Assembly (NCBI RefSeq): GCF_014529535.1
Contig: NW_023503555.1
Span: 6,262,001-6,326,000, forward strand
Reading direction: 5' to 3'
Origin: Bradysia coprophila
Lineage: Eukaryota; Arthropoda; Insecta; Diptera; Sciaridae
Length of the DNA: 64,000 nt
Below are positions 54,486 through 64,000 of the stretch, in pieces. Under the pieces are notes generated by a model. The model was not told where the DNA came from and ran no database searches. It worked only from the letters and a program-made list of their open reading frames with translations. The position numbers and the translations under genes are program-made. Within the stretch, counting starts at the first letter, position 1; each line of letters opens with the position of its first letter.

Positions 54486-55541
54486 CACGGTGGGGTTGAA
54501 CAAAACTTAAATAGAGTCGCGACACCACCTCTGATTTTTTTTCATATTCTTATTGAGGGACTCAAGTACTATAAGGAACCACATTCAGTTCGCAAAATTT
54601 TTCAGCCGTCTCGGAGAACCGGCACTCATGGCCGTACGGGACCGACGTGCCAATTTGAATACAGATTGTTATCGCAACAGATAAAGGGACTAATTCTAAG
54701 CTAATTCGTATTGTAATGGCCTCCCTCGACAACTTGACCATGTAGCTAGAGCCAGGTAAAGTCGAAAATTCGACCTTCCTGCAAACAAAATGTCGTAACA
54801 GATACTTGTTATGAGGCTGGTATGGCGAGTGTGGTATCGTTGTAAAGCTTAGCCTGCAGGCTGATCAGTCACTATTGTTTTGTTGCAGACAGGGTCAACC
54901 TGTGTATTACAGACGAGTCCAAGTTTCGAGGATGGTGAAAATAAAATTGTTCAAATATTGTACAATTCAGACAAATTTTGTAAAATCCATTCTCGGCGTT
55001 TAATAGAGCATGGAATAATCTACCAATATCGCCATTCAAAGAGTTTCAAACTTTCTTCGTCTTGGACATATCACCATTCAAAGCAGGGCCGTATCTAGAT
55101 GGGGCGCAGGGGGGGGGGGGGGCAACGCCCCTCCTAGCGAAGTCATTTTTTCATTTTTTTTAATTTTTCCCATACAAAATAATTTTTTTGGACCTTGCGC
55201 CCCCCCTAGCGCACTCAGATTTTGAAGTCTGGCTACGGCCCTGATTCAAAGATGTCGAATTTTCGACTTTAGCTGGCTGTGACTACGTGGTCAGGTTGTC
55301 GAGGGGAGCCATTTCAATACGAATTAGCTTAGAATTAGTCCCTCTATCCGTCACGATAACAATCTGTATTCAAATTGACTCGTCGGTCCTGCACGGCCAT
55401 GAGTGCCGGTTCTCCGATACGGCTGGAAAATTTTGCGAACTGAATCTGTTTCCTTATAGTACTTGAGTCCCTTAATAAGAATATGAAAAAAATCAGAGGT
55501 GGTGTCGCGACTCTATGTAAGTTTTGTTCAACCCCACCGTG
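54486..55541. mobile_element. 1.06 kb foldback element, ~290-bp arms
   Basis: CACGGTGGGGTTGAACAAAA at the left is mirrored at the right end, and the arms stay collinear through GTCGCGACACCACCTCTGAT, CGGAGAACCGGCACTCATGG and ATTCTAAGCTAATTCGTATTG. GTGT flanks both sides (54482-54485, 55542-55545), possibly a 4-bp duplication. The loop contains a nested hAT MITE. No transposase. Confidence 0.8.
55084..55243. mobile_element. 160-bp hAT-type MITE
   Basis: Ends CAGGGCCGTA(TCTAGA) and (TCTGGC)TACGGCCCTG are inverted, flanked by an exact 8-bp duplication ATTCAAAG (55076-55083, 55244-55251). Internal arms are GC-rich (14-G run; CCCCCCC on the other side). Confidence 0.88.
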
Positions 55542-55545
55542 GTGT

Positions 55546-56560
55546 AGTAGTCAGGCCATTTGCCACGCTCACATTTTCTGATATTTTTTAAACTTCCAAA
55601 TTTGTTGATGTTCGACATGCGTAACTCTGTGTTTCTTGACCACATGTACGGAGCATTTTGGAGCCAGAAGTCACAATTGTAGTTGGAGGAGAGATTTATT
55701 ACATAATGGCGTAGGCGAGGGATACCTTACTGGATTAACAAATTATCTTGCAGCTATCACCGTAAGGTATTTCAAAATTTTAAACTGTTAACGACTGATT
55801 CAGCTACATTGTCGCTGAATTCAAGTTCGATACCTAGGTGGAGAATTTAAATTTTCCAAGAAAAATCAGCAGACTTTCGTCACAGTAATAATCTCGAAAA
55901 ATAAATGTTTGCAGTTTGGGGAAAGTAGACATTAAAATTGCATCACGTCGATCATTTCCAATTTGAAAATTGATGTGAACTGAAACTGTTGTTTAGGCCC
56001 TGAACTTCTTGTAGCGATTTCACATACTCTTCACTATACGAAAGTAGCAGTAGTAGTAACAGTGTCATACACAGTATGAATATGCATCGGCACTACAATA
56101 CTTTTCTACCGCATTCATAATATCCGGAAAGGGTGGAAAAATATGACCCGAATCTCTTCCAAATTCCTTCGATATCATCCGTAGTTAAATGAGGTTCCAG
56201 GTATTTTTGTATTTTTTGACCTGAGATAGTCGGCCGTTGATGCCAAGAAATTTTTGTTGTGCAGCCATTTCACTTTCAATATTTATTGTAAAACAAAGAA
56301 AGCAAAAACAGGTAAAATTGACTAACGCAACATGGATGATTATAGTTAAACTCGAAGACATTTTGTTTCTTATTACACAGAAAAGCAAAAGAAAATGTTG
56401 AATCTAAATGTATTGGACAATACCAATGAATCAAACAAAAACCAGAGAGACGACCAGCCGTCATATTATCATCTCTCTGATAAAAACAAATCAAACGTCA
56501 ATGTGCAGTGCTGTTACACCATGTACTTGCGTTCCATACATTCCACATGACATTTGGTAT
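55546..56560. other. Intergenic, ~1 kb
   Basis: No gene is supported. A short minus-strand ATG frame at 56275-56185 (MAAQQKFLGINGRLSQ) is unassigned. Confidence 0.4.
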
Positions 56561-56743
56561 ACCCGGGTGAAAAAAAAAGTGGTCTCTGAGACCTATTTTA
56601 GACCGGTTCGCTTGTATGGCAGTGAGACTACGTATTTTTGAGACCGAAAATTCATCGAGATTGTTCATCGGAATTCATCCGAGAATGGTGAGACGTCTCA
56701 TTCGAGAATGGTTTTGAATTTGCGAGACGTCCTGAAACTAAGT

Positions 56744-57350
56744 GAGTGGTCTCATTTTGGATTTGCTAGACCTGGTGAGACTGACTGAGTGGTCTCGTTT
56801 CGGATTTGCTAGACCTGGTGAGACTGACTGAATGGTCTCGTTTTGGATTTGCTAGACCTGGTGAGACTGACTGAGTGGTCTCGTTTTGGATTTGCTAGAC
56901 CTGGTGAGACTGACTGAGTGGTCTCGTTTCGGATTTGCTAGACCTGGTGAGACTGACTGAGTGGTCTCGTTTCGGATTTGCTAGACCTGGTGAGACTGAC
57001 TGAGTGGTCTCGTTTTGGATTTGCTAGACCTGGTGAGACTGACTGAGTGGTCTCGTTTTGGATTTGCTAGACCTGGTGAGACTGACTGAGTGGTCTCGTT
57101 TCGGATTTGCTAGACCTGGTGAGACTGACTGAGTGGTCTCGTTTTGGATTTGCTAGACCTGGTGAGACTGACTGAGTGGTCTCGTTTTGGATTTGCTAGA
57201 CCTGGTGAGACTGACTGAGTGGTCTCGTTTTGGATTTGCTAGACCTGGTGAGACTGACTGAGTGGTCTCGTTTTGGATTTGCTAGACCTGGTGAGACTGA
57301 CTGAGTGGTCTCGTTTCGGATTTGCTAGACCTGGTGAGACTGACTGAGTG
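56744..57350. repeat. 43-bp satellite array, left part (~14 copies)
   Basis: Unit GGTCTCGTTTTGGATTTGCT + AGACCTGGTGAGACTGACTGAGT, nearly identical between copies (TTTT/TTTC variants alternate). Preceded by diverged GAGAC-containing units from about 56570. Interrupted after GAGTG by the LTR element and resuming at 61895. Confidence 0.93.
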
Positions 57351-57477
57351 TGTAAGGTGTTTAGTGAAAGAGAGTTTGATATTGACTGCTTCTTTATTAA
57401 CAAACGTTATAATGTGAATGTGATGATGTGACGATGTATTTGCATAAATGTCAATGTCATTATGCACTAACCTTACA
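57351..57477 (-). repeat. 3' LTR of the Gypsy element (127 bp)
   Basis: Identical to 61768-61894; starts TGTAAGG and ends CCTTACA on either strand. Confidence 0.93.
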
Positions 57478-57677
57478 TCTCCCTTCTAGATTATTTTTCA
57501 CTGATTCATACAAAATAATCTAAATCAAGCCAACTTATCCTAATAACAATTCAAATGAAAAATTTTATAAAGCGAGAAAAAAAATATATAAGAAAACAAT
57601 TGAAAATTCAGAATGAAAAAATATAATAAATTGAAGTTAAATTAGAAAGAAAGCAGAATTTAAATGAAAAGCGTATT

Positions 57678-59015
57678 TCACTTGTAAGACTTTCCGCTCC
57701 TCGTCTTCGACTGGCTGTAAAATAAATTATTATTCGATGAATGAACCTCGCTGGTTTTCAAGCTCGAATCTGATCGCTTGTCCTGTCTCAAAAAACTAGA
57801 ATTTCGACGATAAGTGGAACCATTCTCATCGCTGATGATGTACGATCGAGGTGTGGCACACTTCCGTAATACCTTTGCCGGTTTCCAATGCTTTGTGGTG
57901 TGATCTTGTACGAAAACTTTTTGCCCTATTTCAAAATCTGGCCTCGCCTTTGCACCCCGGTCATAATACCGCTTATTGTTTAACGATTTATTTACTAACT
58001 GCTCACGAACTTTTTCACTAATCTTAGGCATCAACAACTTCTCCGATACAGGCAACTTCGTCCTTAAACGTCGATTAAACATCAACTGCGACGGTGAAAC
58101 TGATAAATCCTTAGTCGGAGTGTTCCTATACTCAAGCAACGCAATCTGCAAGTCCTCTCTAGTCTTTGACCTTCTCATCATGTTCTCAACTATCTGAACT
58201 CCTCTTTCAGCTTGACCATTGGACTTAGGATACCTCGGTGAGCTGGTCACTATCTCAAAATCCCACCTTTCCGCAAATTCTCTACATTCCCTCGAGTCGA
58301 ACGGAACGTTATCTGCCCTAACTATCTTCGGAATGCCCAGATTAGAAAACACTTCAGACCAAATCCGAATTACCTCTTGAGAGCCTTTATTTCTCATCGC
58401 TTTAAATTCTATCCACTTGCTGTAATAGTCCATCATCATAAGAAAATCCTTGCCCTCGTACTCAAAGATATCGCAAGCAACTTTGACAAACGGAAGGTGA
58501 GGAATTTCATCATGCATCATTGGTTCTCTAGTCACTGACTTCGCGTATTTGTTACATCTGGAGCAGTCACGAACCTCGTTTTCAATTTCAGCGTTCATCA
58601 AAGGCCAATAAAACAATTCCCGAGCTCGCTTTTGCGATTTATTAACGCCCATGTGCGATTCGTGAAGCAACTTTACAACAAGACGCCTCATTGACGCCGG
58701 TACCACAATTCTATCTTCGAAAAACAGAATGCCGTCCTGCAGGCAGATATCATTTCTCATCTTGAAGTACTGACGAGCACATTCTGGAACTTTTGTCTTG
58801 TCACTAGGCCAACCCGTCAAGCAATAATCCGACACCCGTTTTAAGGCCTCATCGCTTTCTGTCGCTATTCTAAACTGAGTTTCCCTCTTGTTGCCCACAC
58901 TCAACGACAGAACAGCCTTCGTAAATTCTTTGTCTTCTTCAGAATTCCCTGTTTCTAAATGATTCCTACTCAGATAGTCCGCTATATACAATATACATAT
59001 ACCTGCCTGGAACAT
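57678..59015 (-). CDS. Gypsy integrase region of Pol
   Basis: Inserts element cDNA into the host genome. From ADYLSRNH onward about 430 residues continue Pol after a frame change. The HHCC zinc region is LLHESHMGV ... CSRC. The DDE core has Asp in KVACDIFEYEGKDF, Asp in VRADNVPFDS and Glu in SNGQAERGV, followed by a C-terminal QKVFVQDHTTKHWKPAKV barrel typical of Gypsy integrases. The nominal start ATG lies in sequence that belongs to the RNase H end in another frame, so it is not a true start. The stop is at 57678, 200 bp before the 3' LTR. Confidence 0.88.
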   Translation of the reverse strand: MFQAGICILYIADYLSRNHLETGNSEEDKEFTKAVLSLSVGNKRETQFRIATESDEALKRVSDYCLTGWPSDKTKVPECARQYFKMRNDICLQDGILFFEDRIVVPASMRRLVVKLLHESHMGVNKSQKRARELFYWPLMNAEIENEVRDCSRCNKYAKSVTREPMMHDEIPHLPFVKVACDIFEYEGKDFLMMMDYYSKWIEFKAMRNKGSQEVIRIWSEVFSNLGIPKIVRADNVPFDSRECREFAERWDFEIVTSSPRYPKSNGQAERGVQIVENMMRRSKTREDLQIALLEYRNTPTKDLSVSPSQLMFNRRLRTKLPVSEKLLMPKISEKVREQLVNKSLNNKRYYDRGAKARPDFEIGQKVFVQDHTTKHWKPAKVLRKCATPRSYIISDENGSTYRRNSSFLRQDKRSDSSLKTSEVHSSNNNLFYSQSKTRSGKSYK

Positions 59016-61296
59016 ATTCCACCTTCAAGTCATAGTTAAACAATTTCAAACGCATTCTCTGCAATTTAGCTGAAGGAATCTTATGTAAATCTTTTTTCAT
59101 TATCGATATGAGAGGCTTATGATCACTCTTCACTTCCACCGCTCGACCATATATAAAATAGTGGAACTTCCTACAAGCGAAAGTTATCGCCAGGAACTCT
59201 TTCTCAATCTGAGCATATCTACCTTCAGTATCAGACAGGCTACGGGAGGCATATGCTACCGGCATACCTTCTTGCATCAAGCATGAACCTAGACCATGTT
59301 TAGAAGCATCTGTCTGAATCACTATCTTCTTACTCGGATCAAAAGGCTGTTGAACCAGCGAACTAGTTATTCTGTCTTTAACCGCTTTCACAGCAGCTGA
59401 ATGAACTTCCGTCCACCTGAATATCGTCCCTTTCTTCAACAGCTCACGCAACGGTTCAATCAGCTGCGACAACTTCGGGATAAATTGTCGAAGATAGTTC
59501 ACAGTCCCTAAGAAGCTCTGAAGCGATTTCCTGTCGTGGGGGTCTTTAAGCAAACGAATCGCTTTAACACGATCATCATCAATTTGCATCCCGTCTTTCG
59601 AAAAGACGTGTCCTAAATACTTGACCTTATTCACGCGGAACTGAAACTTTTCGGGATTAAACTTAACATTCAACTTCTTAGCTCTCTCTATAACAGACAA
59701 CAGAATCTTGTCATGTTCTTCAATCGATTTGGCGTGTATGAGCATGTCATCGACGACAGCTATAACTCCAGGAATATCACCAAAATTTTCACAAACGAAC
59801 TTTTGGAACAGTTCGGTGGCAACGCATATGCCATATGGTAACCGTTTGAACTGATAATTCCCAAACGGCGTACTAAACGTGCAAAGCTTCTGCGATTCCT
59901 CATCAATTTGAAGCTGCCAGAATCCCTCCCGAAGGTCAAGAACCGAGTAAATCTCAGATCCTACTAGCTTCTCCGATACCTCTTCAAGAGTTGGAACCAA
60001 AAATTGCTCTTTCACAACAGCTTTATTTAACTCTTTCGGATCTAGACAAACCCTCAAACCCCCAGAAGGCTTTACAGTACTCACTAAATTGTGAACCCAC
60101 TCTCTCGGTTCATCGACTTTCGAAATGATATCCTGCTCTACCATTTGCTCCAACTTCATCTTTAATTTCGAAAATAGAATTGATGGAACACGTCGCGCTG
60201 GTCTAGCGACTGGTGTCGCACCAGGCTTTAAAACAATGCGATACTTCTTTGATGACTTTCCGATACCATTGAATACCTCATGATGTTTCGCTATAACCTC
60301 ACGCCTCAAAATTTCATTCCGTTCGTTACTCACCCCTTTAACCTCATTGACCGATAAATTCTTCGATCTTTTGATCAACCCCCACTTCTCAATCGTTGGC
60401 AGGCCCAAAATCGGCGAAAAGTTCTCGTTAATTACCACAAATTTTTCTAACGTCGTCTCGTCATTATGCACACACACCAGAAAGCACTCACCTGCAGGTA
60501 TTATCTGTTGGCCATTATACGTTTGAAGTACATCATCAGTGCGCTGAATGATGACATTCCTATCGATTTTCTTGAGCAAACGCAAAGGAATAATATTCAC
60601 CTCCGATCCAGTGTCGAACTTGATTGCAACGATGGTATTGTTCAATCGAACAAGCTCAGTGCATCCTGTTCGCTTTCTAAATTTAAGTCGAAAATTTACG
60701 TTATTTACTTTTACAATCTTGAATGAATGAATAGAAATTTCACCGTCATCATCTTCTCTTTTTTCATTAACAACAGATCTGACTTTCTTCATCCTACATG
60801 CCACTGCGAAATGGTTGGACTTTTTGCAATTGTTGCAGGTCTTCCCGTACGCCGGACATTTCCCGTTGCCATGATTTGCGTTACATCGATTACATTTATA
60901 CGATCGTTCCGAGGATCGTTCATACGATGGATTCTTGGTGTTGAACGATGTTGTTGGCTTTTTGTAGAATGTTTTCTTCACTTCATGTATGGCTACTTCC
61001 GGATCTTTTTCGCGCTGCATATCTCTTGATTGTCCTCTGGCCAATTCCGTTGCTCGACACATCTCAATTGCTTCCTCCAATGTTGTTGTTTTCTTTAACA
61101 TTTTCTCTTGTAAGCCTTTGTCTGCGATCCCCATTACAATCCGGTCTCTTATCATGTCATTCTTGCTGTCACCAAATTCGCATGTTTTTGCTAATTTTTT
61201 CAATCCGATCAAAAAGTTATCAAACTTTTCGCCATCCTTTTGATGCCTTGAATAGAAAATGAATCGTTCGTATACAATGTTTTTTTCGGATTGCAC
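58966..61296 (-). CDS. Gypsy Gag C-terminus, protease, RT and RNase H
   Basis: In order: Gag helices, two zinc knuckles (CNRCNANHGNGKC and CNNCKKSNHFAVAC), aspartic protease DTGSEVNII, reverse transcriptase with VVDDMLIHAKS at the YxDD position, and RNase H (QTDASKHGLGS, SDHKPL). The frame ends in VEYVPG(RY) followed by a local AT-rich duplication and a stop. The expected ADYLSR continues in another frame, so Pol is split near 58990. Its nominal N-terminus is also a frame junction with the upstream Gag frame. Confidence 0.88.
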   Translation of the reverse strand: MQSEKNIVYERFIFYSRHQKDGEKFDNFLIGLKKLAKTCEFGDSKNDMIRDRIVMGIADKGLQEKMLKKTTTLEEAIEMCRATELARGQSRDMQREKDPEVAIHEVKKTFYKKPTTSFNTKNPSYERSSERSYKCNRCNANHGNGKCPAYGKTCNNCKKSNHFAVACRMKKVRSVVNEKREDDDGEISIHSFKIVKVNNVNFRLKFRKRTGCTELVRLNNTIVAIKFDTGSEVNIIPLRLLKKIDRNVIIQRTDDVLQTYNGQQIIPAGECFLVCVHNDETTLEKFVVINENFSPILGLPTIEKWGLIKRSKNLSVNEVKGVSNERNEILRREVIAKHHEVFNGIGKSSKKYRIVLKPGATPVARPARRVPSILFSKLKMKLEQMVEQDIISKVDEPREWVHNLVSTVKPSGGLRVCLDPKELNKAVVKEQFLVPTLEEVSEKLVGSEIYSVLDLREGFWQLQIDEESQKLCTFSTPFGNYQFKRLPYGICVATELFQKFVCENFGDIPGVIAVVDDMLIHAKSIEEHDKILLSVIERAKKLNVKFNPEKFQFRVNKVKYLGHVFSKDGMQIDDDRVKAIRLLKDPHDRKSLQSFLGTVNYLRQFIPKLSQLIEPLRELLKKGTIFRWTEVHSAAVKAVKDRITSSLVQQPFDPSKKIVIQTDASKHGLGSCLMQEGMPVAYASRSLSDTEGRYAQIEKEFLAITFACRKFHYFIYGRAVEVKSDHKPLISIMKKDLHKIPSAKLQRMRLKLFNYDLKVEYVPGRYMYIVYSGLSE

Positions 61297-61544
61297 AGCT
61301 TTTCGTATGCCTCGACCACGTGCTTGAATGATTTTCTGGTGTCTTCGTTCAGTGGTAATGTATCGAATAACTCCATTGCCTCTTGACCAGCAGCATTGAG
61401 AAAGATCGCAATTCTTGCCTCATCTTTCTTCTTGTTGCATTCGGATGCCACTTCAAAAATGTCGTAAGCTTTCTTGAATGATCGCCAATTTTCTGCGACA
61501 TTCCCCTCGAAATTTAAGTCATCCAACTTTTTGACGAACTCCAT
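61209..61544 (-). CDS. Gypsy Gag N-terminus
   Basis: A true ATG starts MEFVKKLDDLNFEG, the usual start of this Gypsy Gag type. The frame continues through WRSFKKAYDIFEVAS and stops shortly after a run of seven A (61285-61291 on this strand's complement). The rest of Gag (VYERFIFYSRHQK onward) is in the -1 frame. As the break falls inside Gag and not at a Gag-Pol border, a mutation or sequence error is more likely than programmed frameshifting. Confidence 0.82.
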   Translation of the reverse strand: MEFVKKLDDLNFEGNVAENWRSFKKAYDIFEVASECNKKKDEARIAIFLNAAGQEAMELFDTLPLNEDTRKSFKHVVEAYEKLCNPKKTLYTNDSFSIQGIKRMAKSLITF

Positions 61545-61767
61545 TTTGTTTCTTTTGAAGTTCGACCGGTTCGAAAAATTTTGCCTTCTAATCCGTTTTG
61601 TTAAATTGTCTTTCGCTCTTAAATTAACAATCTTGTTGATGTTCGAATCTCCTTTGCTTTTATTTCACTTTGTGCAACACATTTATGTATTCGTTTAATT
61701 TCAGGCTTAAATTTGTGCTCTCGCGAAATCACCATTTCACGTAATTATTAAATTTCAGGCTGCGCCA

Positions 61768-61894
61768 TGTAAGGTGTTTAGTGAAAGAGAGTTTGATATT
61801 GACTGCTTCTTTATTAACAAACGTTATAATGTGAATGTGATGATGTGACGATGTATTTGCATAAATGTCAATGTCATTATGCACTAACCTTACA
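61768..61894 (-). repeat. 5' LTR of the Gypsy element (127 bp)
   Basis: Identical to 57351-57477. Confidence 0.93.
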
Positions 61895-62418
61895 GAGTGG
61901 TCTCGTTTTGGATTTGCTAGACCTGGTGAGACTGACTGAGTGGTCTCGTTTTGGATTTGCTAGACCTGGTGAGACTGACTGAGTGGTCTCGTTTTGGATT
62001 TGCTAGACCTGGTGAGACTGACTGAGTGGTCTCGTTTTGGATTTGCTAGACCTGGTGAGACTGACTGAGTGGTCTCGTTTCGGATTTGCTAGACCTGGTG
62101 AGACTGACTGAGTGGTCTCGTTTTGGATTTGCTAGACCTGGTGAGACTGACTGAGTGGTCTTGTTTTGGATTTGCTAGACCTGGTGAGACTGACTGAGTG
62201 GTCTCGTTTTGGATTTGCTAGACCTGGTGAGACTGACTGAGTGGTCTCGTTTCGGATTTGCTAGACCTGGTGAGACTGACTGAGTGGTCTCGTTTCGGAT
62301 TTGCTAGACCTGGTGAGACTGACTGAGTGGTCTCGTTTTGGATTTGCTAGACCTGGTGAGACTGACTGAGTGGTCCCGTTTTGGATTTGCTAGACCTGGT
62401 GAGACTGACTGAGTGGTC
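61895..62418. repeat. 43-bp satellite array, right part (~12 copies)
   Basis: Continuation of the array at 56744-57350 in the same phase; the first five bases are the target duplication of the LTR element. Confidence 0.93.
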
Positions 62419-62439
62419 TCATTGCGAATTGCTATTTTA

Positions 62440-62740
62440 AAGACAGGAAAAAAAAAGATTTTTTTTAGACTGTTTGAAACGTCTCTCATATTCGAGCTTT
62501 TTTAAACTGTTTGAGACGTCTCCCATATTCGAGTTTTTTAGACTGTTTGAAACGTCTCTCATATTCGAGCTTTTTTTAGACTGTTTGAGACTTCTCTCAT
62601 ATTCGAGTTTTTTTTAGACTGTTTGAGACTTCTCTCATATTCGAGTTTTTTTTAGACTGTTTGAGACTTCTCTCATATTCGAGTTTTTTTTAGACTGTTT
62701 GAGACGTCTCTCATTTTTCGAGTTTTTTGTTCGTATACTT
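62440..62740. repeat. Array of ~41-bp TTTAGACTGTTTGAGACGTC units
   Basis: About seven units TTTTTTAGACTGTTTGAGAC + GTCTCTCATATTCGAG with variable T-run length. Confidence 0.85.
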
Positions 62741-62877
62741 CTTTATTGAGTCAACAGATGGCCACCACTTTTCATTTTTTTTTATAATTCGCTATTGTAA
62801 ATGTAGAGAAGTGTTAGTAAATTTTATGAATTTATGAATTTTATTTTTACCTTTTTTTTTATTTCTTGATGTTTTTT

Positions 62878-62945
62878 CCGGTCACCCATCCAAGTACTAA
62901 CCGCGACCAATGATGCTTAACTTTCCAGTGCGGACCGCCAACGAC
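62878..62945 (-). pseudogene. 5S rRNA-derived fragment
   Basis: On the minus strand AAGTTAAGCA is followed, after about 10 nt, by CGCGGTTAGTACTTGGATGG and GTGACC. This is the internal promoter and core of eukaryotic 5S rRNA. The 5' and 3' parts of 5S are not recognisable, so it is a truncated pseudogene or part of a 5S-derived SINE. No T-run terminator follows. Confidence 0.7.
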
Positions 62946-63049
62946 CTTACGCTTGCTGCTAAATCTGACATATGTACTGGTAGTTCTATTTTTGAACCGT
63001 TGTTACAAATGCTGGGACTGGATGAAAGGTCTCATTGTAGTTAGGTTTC
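62946..63049. other. Spacer between arrays
   Basis: Unique sequence; nothing identified. Confidence 0.4.
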
Positions 63050-64000
63050 CAGATCGCGTTAGACTAAGTGCGTAGTCTCATCGCTAATAAATATGGGTGG
63101 ACAGTGCGAGACCGGTTGAAACGTCTCTTTGGTAGAAAATATTGTTTCGGATTTTTGAGACCGGCGGAGACGTCTTTTTAGTAGTAAATATTATTTCGGA
63201 TTTTTGAGACCGGATGAGACGTCTCTTTTTCAGAAAATGTTTTTTTTCACTTCTGAGACCGGTAGAGACGTCTCTTTTCTAGAATAATTTTTGTTGGACT
63301 TCTGAGACCGGTTGAGACGTCTCATTTTCAGAAAATATTTTTTTCCGTTTCTGAGACCGGTAGAGACGTCTCTTTGCTAGAATAATTTTTGTTGGACTTG
63401 TGAGACCGGTTGAGACGTCTCATTTTCAGAAAATATTTTTTTCCGTTTCTGAGACCGGTAGAGACGTCTCTTTACTAGAAAATTTTTGTTGGACTTCTGA
63501 GACCGGTTGAGACGTCTCATTTTCAGAAAATATTTTTTTCCGTTCTGAGACTGGTGGAGACGTCTCTTTAGTAGAAAATATTATTTCGGATTTTTGAGAC
63601 CGGTTGAAACGTCTCTTTGGCAGAAAATATTATTTCGGATTTTTGAGACCGGTTGAGACGTCTCTTTAGTAGAAAATATTATTTCGGATTTTTGAGACCG
63701 GTTGAAACGTCTCTTTGGCAGAAAATATTATTTCGGATGTTTGAGACCGGTTGAGACGTCTCTTTTTCAGAAAATGTTTTTTTTTCACTTCTGAGACCGG
63801 TAGAGACGTCTCTTTGCTAGAATAATTTTTGTTGGACTTCTGAGACCGGTTGAGACGTCTCATTTTCAGAAAATATTTTTTTCCGTTCTGAGACTGGTGG
63901 AGACGTCTCTTTAGTAGAAAATATTATTTCGGATTTTTGAGACCGGTTGAGACGTCTCTTTAGTAGAAAATATTATTTCGGATTTTTGAGACCGGTTGAA
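63050..64000. repeat. Array of ~52-bp GAGACCGGTTGAGACGTCTC units
   Basis: Units contain GAGACCGGT(T/A)GAGACGTCTC plus a T-rich spacer, (TTTCAGAAAATATTTTTTTCC or TTAGTAGAAAATATTATTTCGG types). Variants are arranged in a higher-order pattern: the block near 63235-63600 resembles that near 63770-63960. The array runs off the window end. Confidence 0.9.

Larger units (their letters stand above)
57351..61894 (-). mobile_element. Ty3/Gypsy LTR retrotransposon, 4544 bp
   Basis: Two LTRs of 127 bp, identical base for base, with TG...CA ends (TGTAAGG...CCTTACA) and a 5-bp duplication GAGTG (57346-57350, 61895-61899). Read on the minus strand, TGGCGCAGCC follows the 5' LTR directly (primer-binding-site candidate) and AGAAGGGAGA precedes the 3' LTR (polypurine tract). 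The order Gag, protease, RT, RNase H, integrase is that of Metaviridae. There is no env frame. Removing it rejoins the 43-bp array in register. Two frameshifts break the coding region despite identical LTRs. Confidence 0.93.

Noticed and set aside
60466..61262. Plus-strand frames opposite Gypsy Gag/protease
   Set aside because: Antisense shadows with no motif.
61284..61292. Programmed -1 frameshift at the seven-A run
   Set aside because: The break lies inside Gag, not at a Gag-Pol boundary, and the heptamer phase does not fit tandem slippage; mutation or sequence error is more likely.
57351..61894. Errantivirus-like element with env
   Set aside because: No open frame remains between integrase and the 3' LTR, so no envelope gene is present.

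Overview
The window looks like nuclear DNA of an insect, most likely a dipteran. It is AT-rich with very little coding sequence. Introns are short (49-77 bp, GT-AG) and poly(A) signals are simple AATAAA. Transposons and palindromic MITEs are very dense. No bacterial-style operon, rRNA operon or CRISPR array is present. Species cannot be fixed from sequence alone; a fungus-gnat-like fly is only a guess.

Left third (1-18.1 kb). A two-exon orphan gene (1825-2582) is followed by an 18-20 bp minisatellite. Next comes what I interpret as one large PIF/Harbinger transposon, 5388-18075. It has 113/114-bp inverted termini, a 3-bp CAG target duplication, a two-exon DDE transposase on the + strand, and a convergent seven-exon gene on the - strand. 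That second gene encodes a roughly 1005-aa protein with two zeste/Myb-SANT-type domains. A 2.3 kb foldback element carrying a satellite array sits between the two genes, and an 83-bp MITE near the right end has a visible empty site elsewhere in the window.

Middle (18.1-40.7 kb). A Mutator-like element (19494-25603, ~120-bp inverted termini) carries an eight-exon gene for a 968-aa protein: acidic N-terminus, Mutator DDE transposase domain and C-terminal YqaJ-type nuclease domain. Both acidic catalytic positions of the nuclease appear substituted. Further on are a tRNA-like SINE, several hairpin MITEs, a three-exon orphan gene (32542-35466) whose 2.2 kb intron is packed with giant palindromes, a 1.6 kb long-TIR element, and a possible terminal exon of unknown function.

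Right third (40.7-64 kb). A 5'-truncated non-LTR retrotransposon (RNase H tail, 15-bp target duplication) comes first. It is followed by a GC-rich-ended non-autonomous hAT (8-bp duplication), a small secreted knottin-like peptide gene, two broken retrotransposon reverse-transcriptase tails (one ending in an inverted duplication), and a foldback element with a hAT MITE nested in its loop. Last is a Ty3/Gypsy element (57351-61894, minus orientation) with two identical 127-bp LTRs. It was inserted into, and split, a 43-bp satellite array. The final 7.4 kb is built from related arrays that repeatedly contain GAGAC/GTCTC. A 5S-rRNA-derived fragment lies among them.

Host genes supported here are few: the two orphan multi-exon genes and the secreted peptide gene. 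Most coding capacity belongs to mobile elements, and nested insertions with intact target duplications allow some relative ordering of events.
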